A DNA stretch of 64,000 nucleotides, from assembly GCF_002432125.1 (NCBI RefSeq), contig NZ_DJFS01000078.1, forward strand, positions 11,427 through 75,426, in the 5' to 3' direction. Below, in pieces: positions 24,696-33,228 of this stretch. The notes beneath the pieces are model-generated. The model saw only the letters and a program-made list of their open reading frames with translations, searched no databases and had not been told where the DNA came from. The position numbers were made by a program, and so were the translations under genes. Positions within the stretch are counted from its first letter, which is position 1; each line of letters opens with the position of its first letter. The DNA is from Brevundimonas sp. UBA5866. GTDB taxonomy: Bacteria > Pseudomonadota > Alphaproteobacteria > Caulobacterales > Caulobacteraceae.

Positions 24696-26099
24696 TCAGA
24701 TGTGGATCACTCGGCCGTAGGCGTCGAGGGCGGCTTCGTGCATGGCTTCCGACATGGTCGGGTGCGGGTAGACGATGCCGTGGATGTCCTCCTCCGTCGC
24801 TTCCATGGTGATGGCGGTGACGTAGCCCTGGATCATCTCGGTTACTTCGTGGCCGATCATGTGGGCGCCGATCAGGGCACCCGTCTTGGCGTCGAAGATG
24901 ACTTTGACGAAGCCCTCGGTTTCACCCGAAGCGATGGCCTTGCCGTTCACGCGGAACGGGAAGCGGCCGATCTTGACCTCGCGCTTTGCTTCGCGTGCGC
25001 CCTGCTCGGTCACGCCAACCGACGCGACCTGAGGCTGGGCATAGGTGCAGCCAGCGATGGGCGAATGCACGTTCGGGGTTTTAAAGCCCGCGATGTGTTC
25101 CGCCGCGTGGATGCCCTCGTGCGAGGCCTTGTGGGCCAGCCACGGTGCACCGGCACAGTCGCCGATGGCATAGAGGCCCTTCACATTGGTCTGGCAGTGG
25201 CTGTCGGTCTTGATGTGACCGCGGTCCAGCTCGACGCCCAGAGCCTCCAGCCCGATGCCGTCGGTGTTGGCCGTAATGCCGACCGCCGAGATGCAGACCT
25301 CGGCTTCAAGCGTCTCGGCCTTGCCGCCGACCTCGATGGCCACCGACACGCCCTTGGGCGTCTTGGTGACCTTGGTGACCTTGGCACCGGTCTTGAACTT
25401 GATGCCGCGCTTCTCGAAGCCCTTCTGGGCGGCCTTGGACACTTCCTCGTCCTCGACCGGCATGATGCGATCCACGGCCTCGACCACGGTCACTTCGGAA
25501 CCCAGAGCGCGATAGAAGCTGGCGAATTCGATGCCGATGGCGCCCGAACCGATAACCACAAAGGTCTTGGGCAGCTTCTTCGGAGCCAGCGCGTCGCGGT
25601 AGGCCCAGATCTTGTCGCCGTCAGCCTCAAGGCCGATCTGCGGCAGGGCGCGGGCGCGCGCACCCACAGCCAGCATGACGTTCTTTGCGTTCAGAACCTG
25701 CTCGCCGCCCTTGTTCAGGGTCACGACCACCTTGGGAGCGGCTGAACCCTTTTCGAGTTTAGCCGTGCCCTCGATGACCTCGATCTTGTTCTTCTTCATC
25801 AGGAAGCCAACGCCCTGATTGAGCTGTTTGGCCACCCCGCGCGAACGCTGGATGATGGCGTCGAAGTCGAAAGACGCGCCCGACGCCGACAGACCATAGT
25901 CCTTGAGGTGCGACAGGCTCTCGAACTTCTCGCCCGACTTCAGCAGAGCCTTGGTCGGGATACAGCCCCAGTTCAGGCAGATACCGCCGAGGTTCTCACG
26001 CTCGACGATAGCGACCTTCTGGCCCAGCTGGCTGGCGCGGATGGCCGCGACGTAACCGCCGGGACCAGAGCCGATCACTACGAGATCAAAATCACTCAT
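24696..26099 (-). CDS. lpdA: Dihydrolipoamide dehydrogenase (E3)
   Basis: The 467-aa flavoprotein reoxidises dihydrolipoamide of the pyruvate dehydrogenase complex using NAD+. It has an N-terminal FAD motif VIGSGPGGYVAA, the redox-active disulfide in GGICLNWGCIPTKALL near 39-54, an NAD-binding GSGAIGIEFA near 183-192, and the C-terminal HPTMSEAMHEAA near 446-457, whose His is the active-site base. It is last in the pdhA-pdhB-DUF5076-pdhC-lpdA operon, 11 bases after pdhC, and is followed by a strong terminator. Confidence 0.96.
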   Translation of the reverse strand: MSDFDLVVIGSGPGGYVAAIRASQLGQKVAIVERENLGGICLNWGCIPTKALLKSGEKFESLSHLKDYGLSASGASFDFDAIIQRSRGVAKQLNQGVGFLMKKNKIEVIEGTAKLEKGSAAPKVVVTLNKGGEQVLNAKNVMLAVGARARALPQIGLEADGDKIWAYRDALAPKKLPKTFVVIGSGAIGIEFASFYRALGSEVTVVEAVDRIMPVEDEEVSKAAQKGFEKRGIKFKTGAKVTKVTKTPKGVSVAIEVGGKAETLEAEVCISAVGITANTDGIGLEALGVELDRGHIKTDSHCQTNVKGLYAIGDCAGAPWLAHKASHEGIHAAEHIAGFKTPNVHSPIAGCTYAQPQVASVGVTEQGAREAKREVKIGRFPFRVNGKAIASGETEGFVKVIFDAKTGALIGAHMIGHEVTEMIQGYVTAITMEATEEDIHGIVYPHPTMSEAMHEAALDAYGRVIHI

Positions 26100-26110
26100 G
26101 CGCTTGATCC

Positions 26111-27382
26111 TTAGGCCAGCATCGACAGCGGGTTTTCAAGCAGCGGCTTGAAGGCTTGCAGGAAGCGGGCACCCGTCGCGCCATCGACCACGCGGTGATC
26201 GCAGGTCAGGGTCACGGTCATGACGGTGGCCACGGTCAGCTCGCCGTTCTTGACGACCGGACGCTGCTCGCCCGCACCCACGCTCATGATGCAGCCCTGC
26301 GGCTCATTGATGATCGAGGTGAACTGCTTGATGCCGAACATGCCGAGGTTGGAGACCGAGAAGGTGCCGCCCTGGAACTCTTCCGGCTTCAGCTTGCGGT
26401 CGCGGGCACGCGAGGCGAGGTCCTTGGACTCGGTCGCGATCTGGGCCAGACCCTTGGTCTCGGCCTTGCGGATGATCGGGGTGATCAGGCCGCCATCGAT
26501 CGCCACGGCCATCGACACATCGGCATTGTGGTGCATGGCAATGCCTTCCGGCGTGTAGGAAGCATTGGCTTCCGGCACGGCCTTCAGGGCCATCGCAGCG
26601 GCCTTGATGACGAAGTCGTTGACCGACACCTTGATACCGCGCGGCTCCAGCATCTTGTTGATCTGGGCGCGGGCCGCCATCAGGGCGTCCAGCTCCACAT
26701 CGATGAACAGCGGGAAGTGCGGGACGTTGTTCACGCTCTCGACCATGCGGCGGGCAATCGCCTTACGCATGCCGTCCAGCGGGATCAGGTCATAGGTGCC
26801 ATCGGCAATACCCATCTGGGCCAGCGACGGCGTGGCCTTGGCTTCGGCAGCCGCCGGAGCCGCCGCCTGAGCCGGAGCCTTGGCACCGCCAGAGGCCTGA
26901 GCAGCCTCGACGTCGCGCTTGACGATACGGCCATGCGGGCCGGTGCCCTTGATAGCCTTCAGATCAAGGCCAGCCATGGCCGCCAGACGGCGGGCCAGCG
27001 GCGAGGCAAAGATGCGCTCGCCCGAAGCCGCGACCGGAGCCGGAGCAGCCTTGGTCTCAGCCTTCGGGGCCTCGGCCTTGGGCGCTTCCTTGGGGGCTTC
27101 AGCAGCCGGAGCCGCCTCGGCCTTCTTCGGCGCAGGCGCGGCATCGTCGCCAGCCAGACGGGCGATCGGCGTGTTCACCTTCACACCTTCGGTACCCTCG
27201 GCGACGAGGATTTCCAGAACCTCGCCCTCGTCCACGGCCTCGACTTCCATAGTGGCCTTGTCGGTTTCGATCTCGGCGATGACATCACCGGCGGAAACGA
27301 CGTCGCCCACCTTGATGTGCCATTTGGCCAGAACGCCCTCCTCCATCGTCGGAGACAGGGCGGGCATCAGGATGTCGGTCAT
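26111..27382 (-). CDS. pdhC: Pyruvate dehydrogenase E2, dihydrolipoamide acetyltransferase
   Basis: The 423-aa E2 core protein transfers acetyl from lipoamide to CoA. One N-terminal lipoyl domain (about 1-76) has the lipoylated Lys in ETDKATMEV near residue 42. An Ala/Pro/Lys-rich linker, a peripheral subunit-binding domain (about 128-165, with ASPLARRLA) and a C-terminal catalytic domain (about 190-423) ending with the catalytic HRVVDGATGARF follow. The start overlaps the DUF5076 stop (TGATG). Its lipoyl domain is almost identical to that of PdhB. Confidence 0.95.
   Translation of the reverse strand: MTDILMPALSPTMEEGVLAKWHIKVGDVVSAGDVIAEIETDKATMEVEAVDEGEVLEILVAEGTEGVKVNTPIARLAGDDAAPAPKKAEAAPAAEAPKEAPKAEAPKAETKAAPAPVAASGERIFASPLARRLAAMAGLDLKAIKGTGPHGRIVKRDVEAAQASGGAKAPAQAAAPAAAEAKATPSLAQMGIADGTYDLIPLDGMRKAIARRMVESVNNVPHFPLFIDVELDALMAARAQINKMLEPRGIKVSVNDFVIKAAAMALKAVPEANASYTPEGIAMHHNADVSMAVAIDGGLITPIIRKAETKGLAQIATESKDLASRARDRKLKPEEFQGGTFSVSNLGMFGIKQFTSIINEPQGCIMSVGAGEQRPVVKNGELTVATVMTVTLTCDHRVVDGATGARFLQAFKPLLENPLSMLA
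27133..27382 (-). repeat. Lipoyl-domain coding segment duplicated in pdhB
   Basis: The first 83 codons of pdhC and of pdhB (28824-29072) encode lipoyl domains that differ at only about seven positions. The two copies are in direct orientation about 1.7 kb apart, which makes gene conversion or recombination between them possible. Confidence 0.8.
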
Positions 27383-27693
27383 CAGGCATTCCCCCCTTCC
27401 GGCTCGATCGGCTCGGCAACGGTGCGGACGTTGTCTGCCTTGATCACATTGCTCAGGCCTTCGAGGATGCGGTGATAGGCGGCGGTTTCGTTGTGACCGT
27501 GACGGACGGCATAGCCGTGAGCCATGTGACGCGCGGCATAGGCCAGCATCTCACCGAATTTGATCGGGTCGCTGAAGGCAGGCTTCACCGACATGACCGG
27601 CTCGTCCTTAGACCACCACATACGCAGCAGCTCGATGGCGTTCTCGTCAGCGGCCACGCTGTCCGGAACCGTCATTTCATACTCGGCGCTCAT
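27382..27693 (-). CDS. DUF5076 domain protein in the pyruvate dehydrogenase operon
   Basis: The 103-aa soluble protein is of unknown function and belongs to the DUF5076 family, which I associate with alphaproteobacteria. It is Trp/Met/His-containing and mostly helical by appearance, without transmembrane or signal segments. It overlaps pdhB by ATGA at its start and pdhC by TGATG at its stop, so its synthesis is tied to that of the complex. This suggests a role in assembling or regulating pyruvate dehydrogenase. No catalytic motif is evident. Confidence 0.8.
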   Translation of the reverse strand: MSAEYEMTVPDSVAADENAIELLRMWWSKDEPVMSVKPAFSDPIKFGEMLAYAARHMAHGYAVRHGHNETAAYHRILEGLSNVIKADNVRTVAEPIEPEGGNA

Positions 27694-29072
27694 GCCATCA
27701 CCTGCTTCACTGCGGCCACGATCTTGTCCACGCCCGGAAGCGAAAGCGCTTCAAGGTTGGCGGCGTACGGCAGCGGAACGTCTTCCTGGTGCACGCGCAG
27801 CGGCGGGGCATCCAGATAGTCGAACGCGTGCTCGATCACGCGGGCGACCACTTCGGCCCCCACGCCCATCGGACCCCAGCCCTCTTCAGCCGAGACCAGA
27901 CGGTTGGTCTTCTTCACGCTCTCGACGATGGTTTCGTGATCCAGCGGACGCAGGGTGCGCAGGTCCACAACCTCGACCGAAATACCCTCTTCGGCCAGCT
28001 GCTCTGCGGCCTGCAGGGCAAAACCGACCATGCGGCTGTGGGCCGTGATGGTCACATCGGTGCCTTCGCGGCGGACCTTGGCCTTGCCGATCGGCACGAC
28101 ATAGTCCTCGACGTCCGGCACGTCGAACTCGAGGCCATACATCATCTCGTGTTCGAGGAAGACGACCGGGTTCGGGTCACGGATCGCGGCCTTCAGCAGG
28201 CCCTTGGCGTCTGCGGCGTCATACGGCGCGATGACCTTCAGGCCCGGAATCTGGGCGTACCAGGCCGAGTAATCCTGAGAGTGCTGGGCCGCCACGCGGC
28301 TGGCCGCACCGTTCGGACCACGGAACACGATCGGGCAACGGATCTGGCCGCCCGACATGTACAGGGTCTTGGCCGCCGAGTTGATGATGTGGTCGATGGC
28401 CTGCATGCCGAAGTTCCACGTCATGAACTCGACGATGGGCTTCAGACCGGCCATGGCCGCACCGACGCCCAGACCGGCAAAGCCGTGCTCGGTAATCGGG
28501 GTATCGACCACGCGCTGGTCACCGAACTCCTGAAGCAGTTCGCGGCTGACCTTATAGGCGCCCTGATACTGGGCGACTTCCTCGCCCATCAGGAACACGG
28601 CGTCGTCGCGGCGCATTTCCTCGGCCATCGCGTCACGCAGGGCGTCACGGATGGTGGTCTTCACCAGCTTGGCACCCTCGGGGATTTCGGGGTCACGCAG
28701 TTCGACCTTGGGGCCTTCCTTGGTGACGTTCTTCTTTTCCGGATCGCCGGAGGATTCCGCCTTGGCCGGAGCCTCTTGCGTGTTTTCTTCGGCCTTGGGC
28801 GCATCGTCCTTCTTGGAAGGAACAGGCGCAGCATCGTCCCCAGACAGGCGGGCGATCGGCGTGTTCACCTTCACACCCTCGGACCCTTCGGCCACAAGGA
28901 TTTCAAGCACTTCGCCCTCGTCCACGGCCTCGACTTCCATCGTGGCCTTGTCGGTTTCGATCTCGGCAATCACCTGACCGGCAGAGACGGTATCACCCGC
29001 CTTGATGTGCCATTTGGTCAGCGTGCCTTCTTCCATCGTGGGCGACAGCGCCGGCATCAGAATGTCGGTCAC
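27690..29072 (-). CDS. pdhB: Pyruvate dehydrogenase E1 beta subunit with N-terminal lipoyl domain
   Basis: The 460-aa protein begins with a full lipoyl domain (about 1-76, lipoyl Lys near residue 42). After an acidic, Lys/Glu-rich linker (about 85-135) comes the E1 beta catalytic partner domain (about 140-460), with FLMGEEVAQYQGAYKVS and the C-terminal transketolase domain. With PdhA it decarboxylates pyruvate on thiamine diphosphate and acetylates lipoamide. Fusion of a lipoyl domain to E1 beta is a known feature of alphaproteobacteria. It starts three bases after pdhA. Confidence 0.95.
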   Translation of the reverse strand: MTDILMPALSPTMEEGTLTKWHIKAGDTVSAGQVIAEIETDKATMEVEAVDEGEVLEILVAEGSEGVKVNTPIARLSGDDAAPVPSKKDDAPKAEENTQEAPAKAESSGDPEKKNVTKEGPKVELRDPEIPEGAKLVKTTIRDALRDAMAEEMRRDDAVFLMGEEVAQYQGAYKVSRELLQEFGDQRVVDTPITEHGFAGLGVGAAMAGLKPIVEFMTWNFGMQAIDHIINSAAKTLYMSGGQIRCPIVFRGPNGAASRVAAQHSQDYSAWYAQIPGLKVIAPYDAADAKGLLKAAIRDPNPVVFLEHEMMYGLEFDVPDVEDYVVPIGKAKVRREGTDVTITAHSRMVGFALQAAEQLAEEGISVEVVDLRTLRPLDHETIVESVKKTNRLVSAEEGWGPMGVGAEVVARVIEHAFDYLDAPPLRVHQEDVPLPYAANLEALSLPGVDKIVAAVKQVMA

Positions 29073-29075
29073 GGA

Positions 29076-30107
29076 TCAGGCCTCCACGTAAACGTCAGTG
29101 TAGAGTTCCGAAGCGTCCGGCTCCGGGCTCTCTTGGGCAAATTGGACAGCTTCGGCAACGATGGCTTTCACCTCGTTGTCGATAGCCTTCAGTTCTTCTT
29201 CGGTGGCCTTGGCTTCGGCCAGCAGCACCTTCAGGTGGTCGATGGGGTCGCGGGTCTTCTTGACCTCGTCCACCTCTTCCTTGGTGCGGTATTTCGCCGG
29301 GTCGGACATGGAGTGACCGCGATAGCGATAGGTCTTCACCTCGAGGATGTAAGGGCCCTCGCCGTTGCGGGCGCGCTCGACCGCACGGGCGGTGGCGTCA
29401 CGCACGGCCAGAACATCCATGCCATCGACCTGCTCGCCCGGAATGCCGAACGAGGCACCGCGCATGTAAAGCTCGGTCGTCGAGGAGGCGCGCTCGATGG
29501 AGGTCCCCATAGCGTACTGGTTGTTCTCGATGATGTAGATGGCCGGCAACTTCCAAAGCTGCGCCATGTTGAAGCTCTCGTAGACCTGACCCTGGTTCGA
29601 GGCACCGTCACCGAAGTAGACGAAGCTGACCGAGTCATCGCCACGGTACTTGCCCGCAAAGGCCAGACCCGTGCCCAGCGCGACCTGCGCACCCACGATG
29701 CCGTGACCGCCATAGAAGCCGGTCGGCACGTCGAACATGTGCATCGAGCCGCCCTTGCCCTTGCTGGAGCCGCCGATGCGGCCCGTCAGCTCGGCCATGA
29801 CTTCTTTCGGGTCCATGCCCGCCGCCAGCATGTGGCCGTGGTCGCGGTAACCCGTGATGATCTTATCGTGGCCCTGTTTGACGCTCTCCTGAACGCCGAC
29901 AGCAACGGCTTCCTGACCGATATACAGATGGCAGAAGCCCCCGATCAGGCCCATGCCGTACAACTGTCCTGCGCGCTCTTCAAAGCGGCGGATCAGGACC
30001 ATCTCGCGATAGTAACGCAGCAGATCTTCTTTCGAAGCCTGAGGCGTGTTCGGAATCTTGGTGTCGCCCTTGTCGGACGAAGACTTCTGAACCGTGGCTT
30101 TCGCCAT
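29076..30107 (-). CDS. pdhA: Pyruvate dehydrogenase E1 alpha subunit
   Basis: The 343-aa subunit binds thiamine diphosphate: GDGASNQGQVYESFNMA near 178-194 is the family motif with the Asp and Asn that ligate Mg2+. The loop TYRYRGHSMSDPAKYR near 281-296 corresponds to the phosphorylation-loop region of eukaryotic homologues. It heads the operon pdhA-pdhB-DUF5076-pdhC-lpdA; the promoter must lie in the 114-base gap to ftsB, but I could not assign it. The N-terminal 20 residues are a Lys/Ser-rich tail. Confidence 0.96.
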   Translation of the reverse strand: MAKATVQKSSSDKGDTKIPNTPQASKEDLLRYYREMVLIRRFEERAGQLYGMGLIGGFCHLYIGQEAVAVGVQESVKQGHDKIITGYRDHGHMLAAGMDPKEVMAELTGRIGGSSKGKGGSMHMFDVPTGFYGGHGIVGAQVALGTGLAFAGKYRGDDSVSFVYFGDGASNQGQVYESFNMAQLWKLPAIYIIENNQYAMGTSIERASSTTELYMRGASFGIPGEQVDGMDVLAVRDATARAVERARNGEGPYILEVKTYRYRGHSMSDPAKYRTKEEVDEVKKTRDPIDHLKVLLAEAKATEEELKAIDNEVKAIVAEAVQFAQESPEPDASELYTDVYVEA

Positions 30108-30221
30108 CCGGCATCTCCCGGTTGCGCCCCTGTCGCGGGGACTCTTTTCATTACAATGAAAAGGGGTTTAGCAGCCTTGGTTCCGGGTTAGCAAAGCGCA
30201 GTTTCGTGTTGTAACACGAGT

Positions 30222-30554
30222 TTAGCCGACGCGGGTCTCGCTCTGGTTGCGCGGCTCGAGGTCGTTCATGCGCACCACATAGTCACGCGGATCGGTAAAA
30301 CCGATCACAGCGCGGGCGCGTTCTTCCAGCAGATCGCGCGACAGGCTGCCCGAGCGCAGATAGCGGACACGCACTTCAAGGTCCTGCTTTTCCTCGGCCA
30401 GATGGCGCAGTTCGGCCTGTCGCTTCTCCAACAGCTCCGCGCGCGCCTTGCTGCTCAGCAGGCCGCGTTCACCCGTCAGGCCGTGAACTCCGAAATAGAG
30501 AACCGCGAACAAGATCAAAACTGACGGTAGGTACGGCTTCATCTGCTCAATCAC
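30222..30554 (-). CDS. ftsB: Septum formation initiator FtsB/DivIC family protein
   Basis: The 110-aa bitopic protein has one N-terminal transmembrane helix (about residues 8-26) followed by a coiled coil (about 35-75), the architecture of FtsB, which links FtsL and FtsQ in the divisome. I chose the GTG at 30554 because AAGGAG lies eight bases upstream; the ATG four codons later lacks one, and the longer frame to 30686 would run through the eno terminator. It lies between eno and pdhA on the same strand, the usual alphaproteobacterial position. Confidence 0.85.
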   Translation of the reverse strand: MIEQMKPYLPSVLILFAVLYFGVHGLTGERGLLSSKARAELLEKRQAELRHLAEEKQDLEVRVRYLRSGSLSRDLLEERARAVIGFTDPRDYVVRMNDLEPRNQSETRVG

Positions 30555-30620
30555 TGACACCGCTCCTTCTGAGCGTCGGCACGAATCCAACCCCTGCATG
30601 AAAATGGTTAGCCAAGAATT

Positions 30621-30658
30621 AAAAACTCCGCCGCCAGAGAACCGGCGACGGAGTTTTT
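30621..30658 (-). terminator. Intrinsic terminator after eno
   Basis: AAAAACTCCGCCGCC and GGCGACGGAGTTTTT form a long stem with one mismatch. On the minus strand it ends in a T-run, about 40 bases after the eno stop, separating eno from ftsB. Confidence 0.8.
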
Positions 30659-30700
30659 GAATTTCTTTGCAATTCGAAAGGGCCAACGGCCCTACAAAGC

Positions 30701-31978
30701 TTAACGCAGCAGCATGCCGTCGCCGTAGTAGACACCGTTGTCGCCCAGCATTTCTTCCAAACGCAGCAGTTGGTTGTACTTGGCCACCCGGTCCGAACGG
30801 GCCAGCGAGCCGGTCTTGATCTGACCGCAGTTGGTCGCCACGGCCAGATCGGCGATGGTGGCGTCCTCGGTCTCGCCCGAGCGGTGCGACATGATGGCGG
30901 TGTAGCCTGCACGGTGCGCCATATCGACGGCGTCCAGCGTTTCCGACAGGGTGCCGATCTGGTTGACCTTCACGAGGATGGAGTTGGCCAGACCTTCGCC
31001 GATACCGGCTGCCAGACGGGCCGGATTGGTCACGAACAGGTCATCACCCACCAGCTGGACGCGGTCGCCCAGACGCTCGGTCAGCAGCTTCCAGCCCTCG
31101 AAGTCGTCCTCGGCGCAGCCGTCCTCGATCGAGACGATCGGGAAGCGTTCGACCAGATCGGCGAGGTAGGACACCATACCGTCGGCGTCGAACTTCTTGC
31201 CTTCACCCGCGAGGTCGTACTTGCCGCCCTTGAAGAACTCGGTCGAGGCAACGTCCAGCGCGAGGTGGAAGTCTTCGCCCGCCAGATAGCCAGCAGCCTG
31301 ACCGGCCTTGGTGATGAAGCTCAGGGCTTCCTCGGCCGAGGCGAGGTTCGGAGCGAAGCCGCCTTCGTCACCGACGTTGGTGTTGTGACCGGCATCCTTC
31401 AGCTGCTTCTTCAGCGCGTGGAAGATTTCAGCGCCCATACGCAGACCATCCGAGAAGGTGGCCGCGCCGGTCGGCATGATCATGAATTCCTGAATGTCGA
31501 TCGGGTTGTCGGCGTGTGCGCCGCCGTTGATGATGTTCATCATCGGGGTCGGCAGGATGCGGGCCGAAACGCCACCGATATAGCGGTGCAGCGGCAGGTT
31601 GGCCGAGATGGCCGAAGCCTTGGCCACGGCCAGCGACACGCCGAGGATGGCGTTAGCGCCGAGGCGGGCCTTGTTCTCGGTGCCGTCCAGTTCGATCAGG
31701 GTTTCATCGATACGGCGCTGATCTTCGGCGTCAAAGCCCGACAGGGCGTCGAAGATTTCGCCGTTTACGGCGTCAACGGCCTTCTGGACGCCCTTTCCCA
31801 GATAGACGTCCTTGTCGCCGTCGCGCAGTTCGACAGCTTCGTGCGCGCCGGTCGAGGCACCCGACGGCACAGCGGCGCGGCCGAACGAGCCGTCTTCCAG
31901 GATTACATCTACTTCGACCGTCGGATTGCCACGGCTGTCGAGAATCTGGCGGGCAACGATGTCTGCGATATCGGTCAT
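30701..31978 (-). CDS. eno: Enolase
   Basis: The 425-aa glycolytic enzyme interconverts 2-phosphoglycerate and phosphoenolpyruvate and is also a component of RNA degradosomes. Visible features are RQILDSRGNPTVEVDV near the N-terminus, GASTGAHEAVELRDGD near 38-53, the general acid/base Glu in GDEGGFAPN near 208-216, metal ligands in SIEDG, and the catalytic Lys/SHRSGETEDATIADL near 366-380. Length is typical. It has its own terminator and a 97-base gap upstream. Confidence 0.97.
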   Translation of the reverse strand: MTDIADIVARQILDSRGNPTVEVDVILEDGSFGRAAVPSGASTGAHEAVELRDGDKDVYLGKGVQKAVDAVNGEIFDALSGFDAEDQRRIDETLIELDGTENKARLGANAILGVSLAVAKASAISANLPLHRYIGGVSARILPTPMMNIINGGAHADNPIDIQEFMIMPTGAATFSDGLRMGAEIFHALKKQLKDAGHNTNVGDEGGFAPNLASAEEALSFITKAGQAAGYLAGEDFHLALDVASTEFFKGGKYDLAGEGKKFDADGMVSYLADLVERFPIVSIEDGCAEDDFEGWKLLTERLGDRVQLVGDDLFVTNPARLAAGIGEGLANSILVKVNQIGTLSETLDAVDMAHRAGYTAIMSHRSGETEDATIADLAVATNCGQIKTGSLARSDRVAKYNQLLRLEEMLGDNGVYYGDGMLLR

Positions 31979-32075
31979 ATGACGACGCTCTGTATGGAAA
32001 AGGAGAAGCTAGGGGCGGGTTTAGACCAGCCGCCGCCGAATCGCCAACCTTCGTCGTAGATTTCCTCGCCCGACG

Positions 32076-32696
32076 TTAGGCGCAGCCTTCGACCAGCTGG
32101 ATGCTGGGACCGCCCGCATGGACGAACTTCACCCTTCCCTCGCCGCCGACCTCATAGACCACGCCCCTAGCTGTGGGGTCCTCCACATAGTCATCGTCGG
32201 GCCGGACCCTGTCGCTCCACACGGTAAAATATCCCGCCGGTGCCGCCTCATAGGCATGAAGGCTCCAACGCCCCTGATCGCCATAGGCGGCCCTGATGGC
32301 GGCGGGGTCGTCGCCCACACCAAACCCTTTATCCGTCTTGATGTCCGCAGGCTGGCGCAGGGAAATGCGCGTCAGTCGCCCGTCCTGCACCATCACCATC
32401 ATCCCCTCGGGTGCCCTTGGCGGATGATAATACAGGCACTCATCCGAAACCTGGCTTGAGGTGTCAGGCATTGGACCGTATGCGCGGTCGATCTCTTGCT
32501 GCCCCATGCCGATGCGAAGCGCGCCATAGCCCGCAGAAGTCAGCGTATCGACGCCCGAAGCGGTCGCCGCCTCAAGGGTCTTTTCACCCGACAAAGCCTC
32601 AGTCGGTTCCCGATAAGGCGCCGGGCGCTCTGGCGAACAGGCTGCGAGCGTCAAGGCCGAGACAGCGAGCGCTATGGATTTTGCGGACAGGGACAA
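32076..32696 (-). CDS. Hypothetical lipoprotein
   Basis: The 206-aa protein has a lipoprotein signal (hydrophobic stretch then LAAC, lipidated Cys near residue 20) and is therefore expected at a membrane face in the periplasm. The mature part has a segment GYGALRIGMGQQEIDRAYGP and alternates beta strands, which resembles small beta-rich periplasmic proteins, but I do not recognise a family. The start is TTG: GAGGAGG lies eight bases upstream and no ATG precedes the signal peptide. It lies between rpmF and eno on the same strand. Confidence 0.75.
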   Translation of the reverse strand: MSLSAKSIALAVSALTLAACSPERPAPYREPTEALSGEKTLEAATASGVDTLTSAGYGALRIGMGQQEIDRAYGPMPDTSSQVSDECLYYHPPRAPEGMMVMVQDGRLTRISLRQPADIKTDKGFGVGDDPAAIRAAYGDQGRWSLHAYEAAPAGYFTVWSDRVRPDDDYVEDPTARGVVYEVGGEGRVKFVHAGGPSIQLVEGCA

Positions 32697-32750
32697 GGCG
32701 TTGGCCTCCTCGGATCTTCGGAACCGGAACGGTACAGGCCAGAACGCGCA

Positions 32751-32783
32751 AAAACGGCACGCGATGCAATCGCGTGCCGTTTT
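32751..32783 (-). terminator. Intrinsic terminator after rpmF
   Basis: A perfect 15-bp stem (AAAACGGCACGCGAT with its complement) closes on a 3-base loop and ends in T4 on the minus strand. It lies 48 bases after the rpmF stop and about 55 bases upstream of the lipoprotein start. Confidence 0.85.
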
Positions 32784-32831
32784 CGAAAGTCAGTGCTCCG
32801 GCCCTAAAACCGGATGACCAAGGTCCGAGGA

Positions 32832-33014
32832 TTAGTCTTCGGCTTGGGTCAGGACTTGACGACCGCGGTACATGCCGGTCTTCAGGTCGATGTGGTGCGG
32901 ACGGCGCAGCTCGCCGGTGTCCTTGTCTTCCACATAGGTGTTTGCGCCCAGGGCGTCATGCGCACGGCGCATGTTACGACGGGACGGGGATACTTTGCGC
33001 TTCGGAACGGCCAT
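32832..33014 (-). CDS. rpmF: 50S ribosomal protein L32
   Basis: The 60-aa basic ribosomal protein starts MAVPKRKVSPSRRNMRRAHD, the unmistakable L32 N-terminus, and the ATG at 33014 is the only sensible start although the frame is open to 33110. It lacks the zinc-binding Cys pairs of some L32 versions, as is usual in alphaproteobacteria. It is a monocistronic gene with a strong terminator. The 214 bases upstream (33015-33228) contain no other gene that I can see. Confidence 0.97.
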   Translation of the reverse strand: MAVPKRKVSPSRRNMRRAHDALGANTYVEDKDTGELRRPHHIDLKTGMYRGRQVLTQAED

Positions 33015-33228
33015 GTCCGTCTCAATCTCTAAGTCGGTGCGCCGGAAGGCGCGAAAAACAATAGCGGCGGCCACGAAACCGGACCGCCACACGAGGCCGC
33101 GCTTATGCATGAACCCGTGGATGATTTCAAGAGGTGCTGAAGAATGAGGTGAAACACCGCATTATAGGCCTCTGGCAGCCGCTTTTACGCCTTTGATCAC
33201 GCGATGTCAGGTCAGAATTGCCGCCGAA

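Noticed and set aside
27789..30191. 800-codon open frame on the plus strand opposite pdhA-pdhB
   Set aside because: Antisense shadow of well-identified pyruvate dehydrogenase genes; its translation has no recognisable motif.
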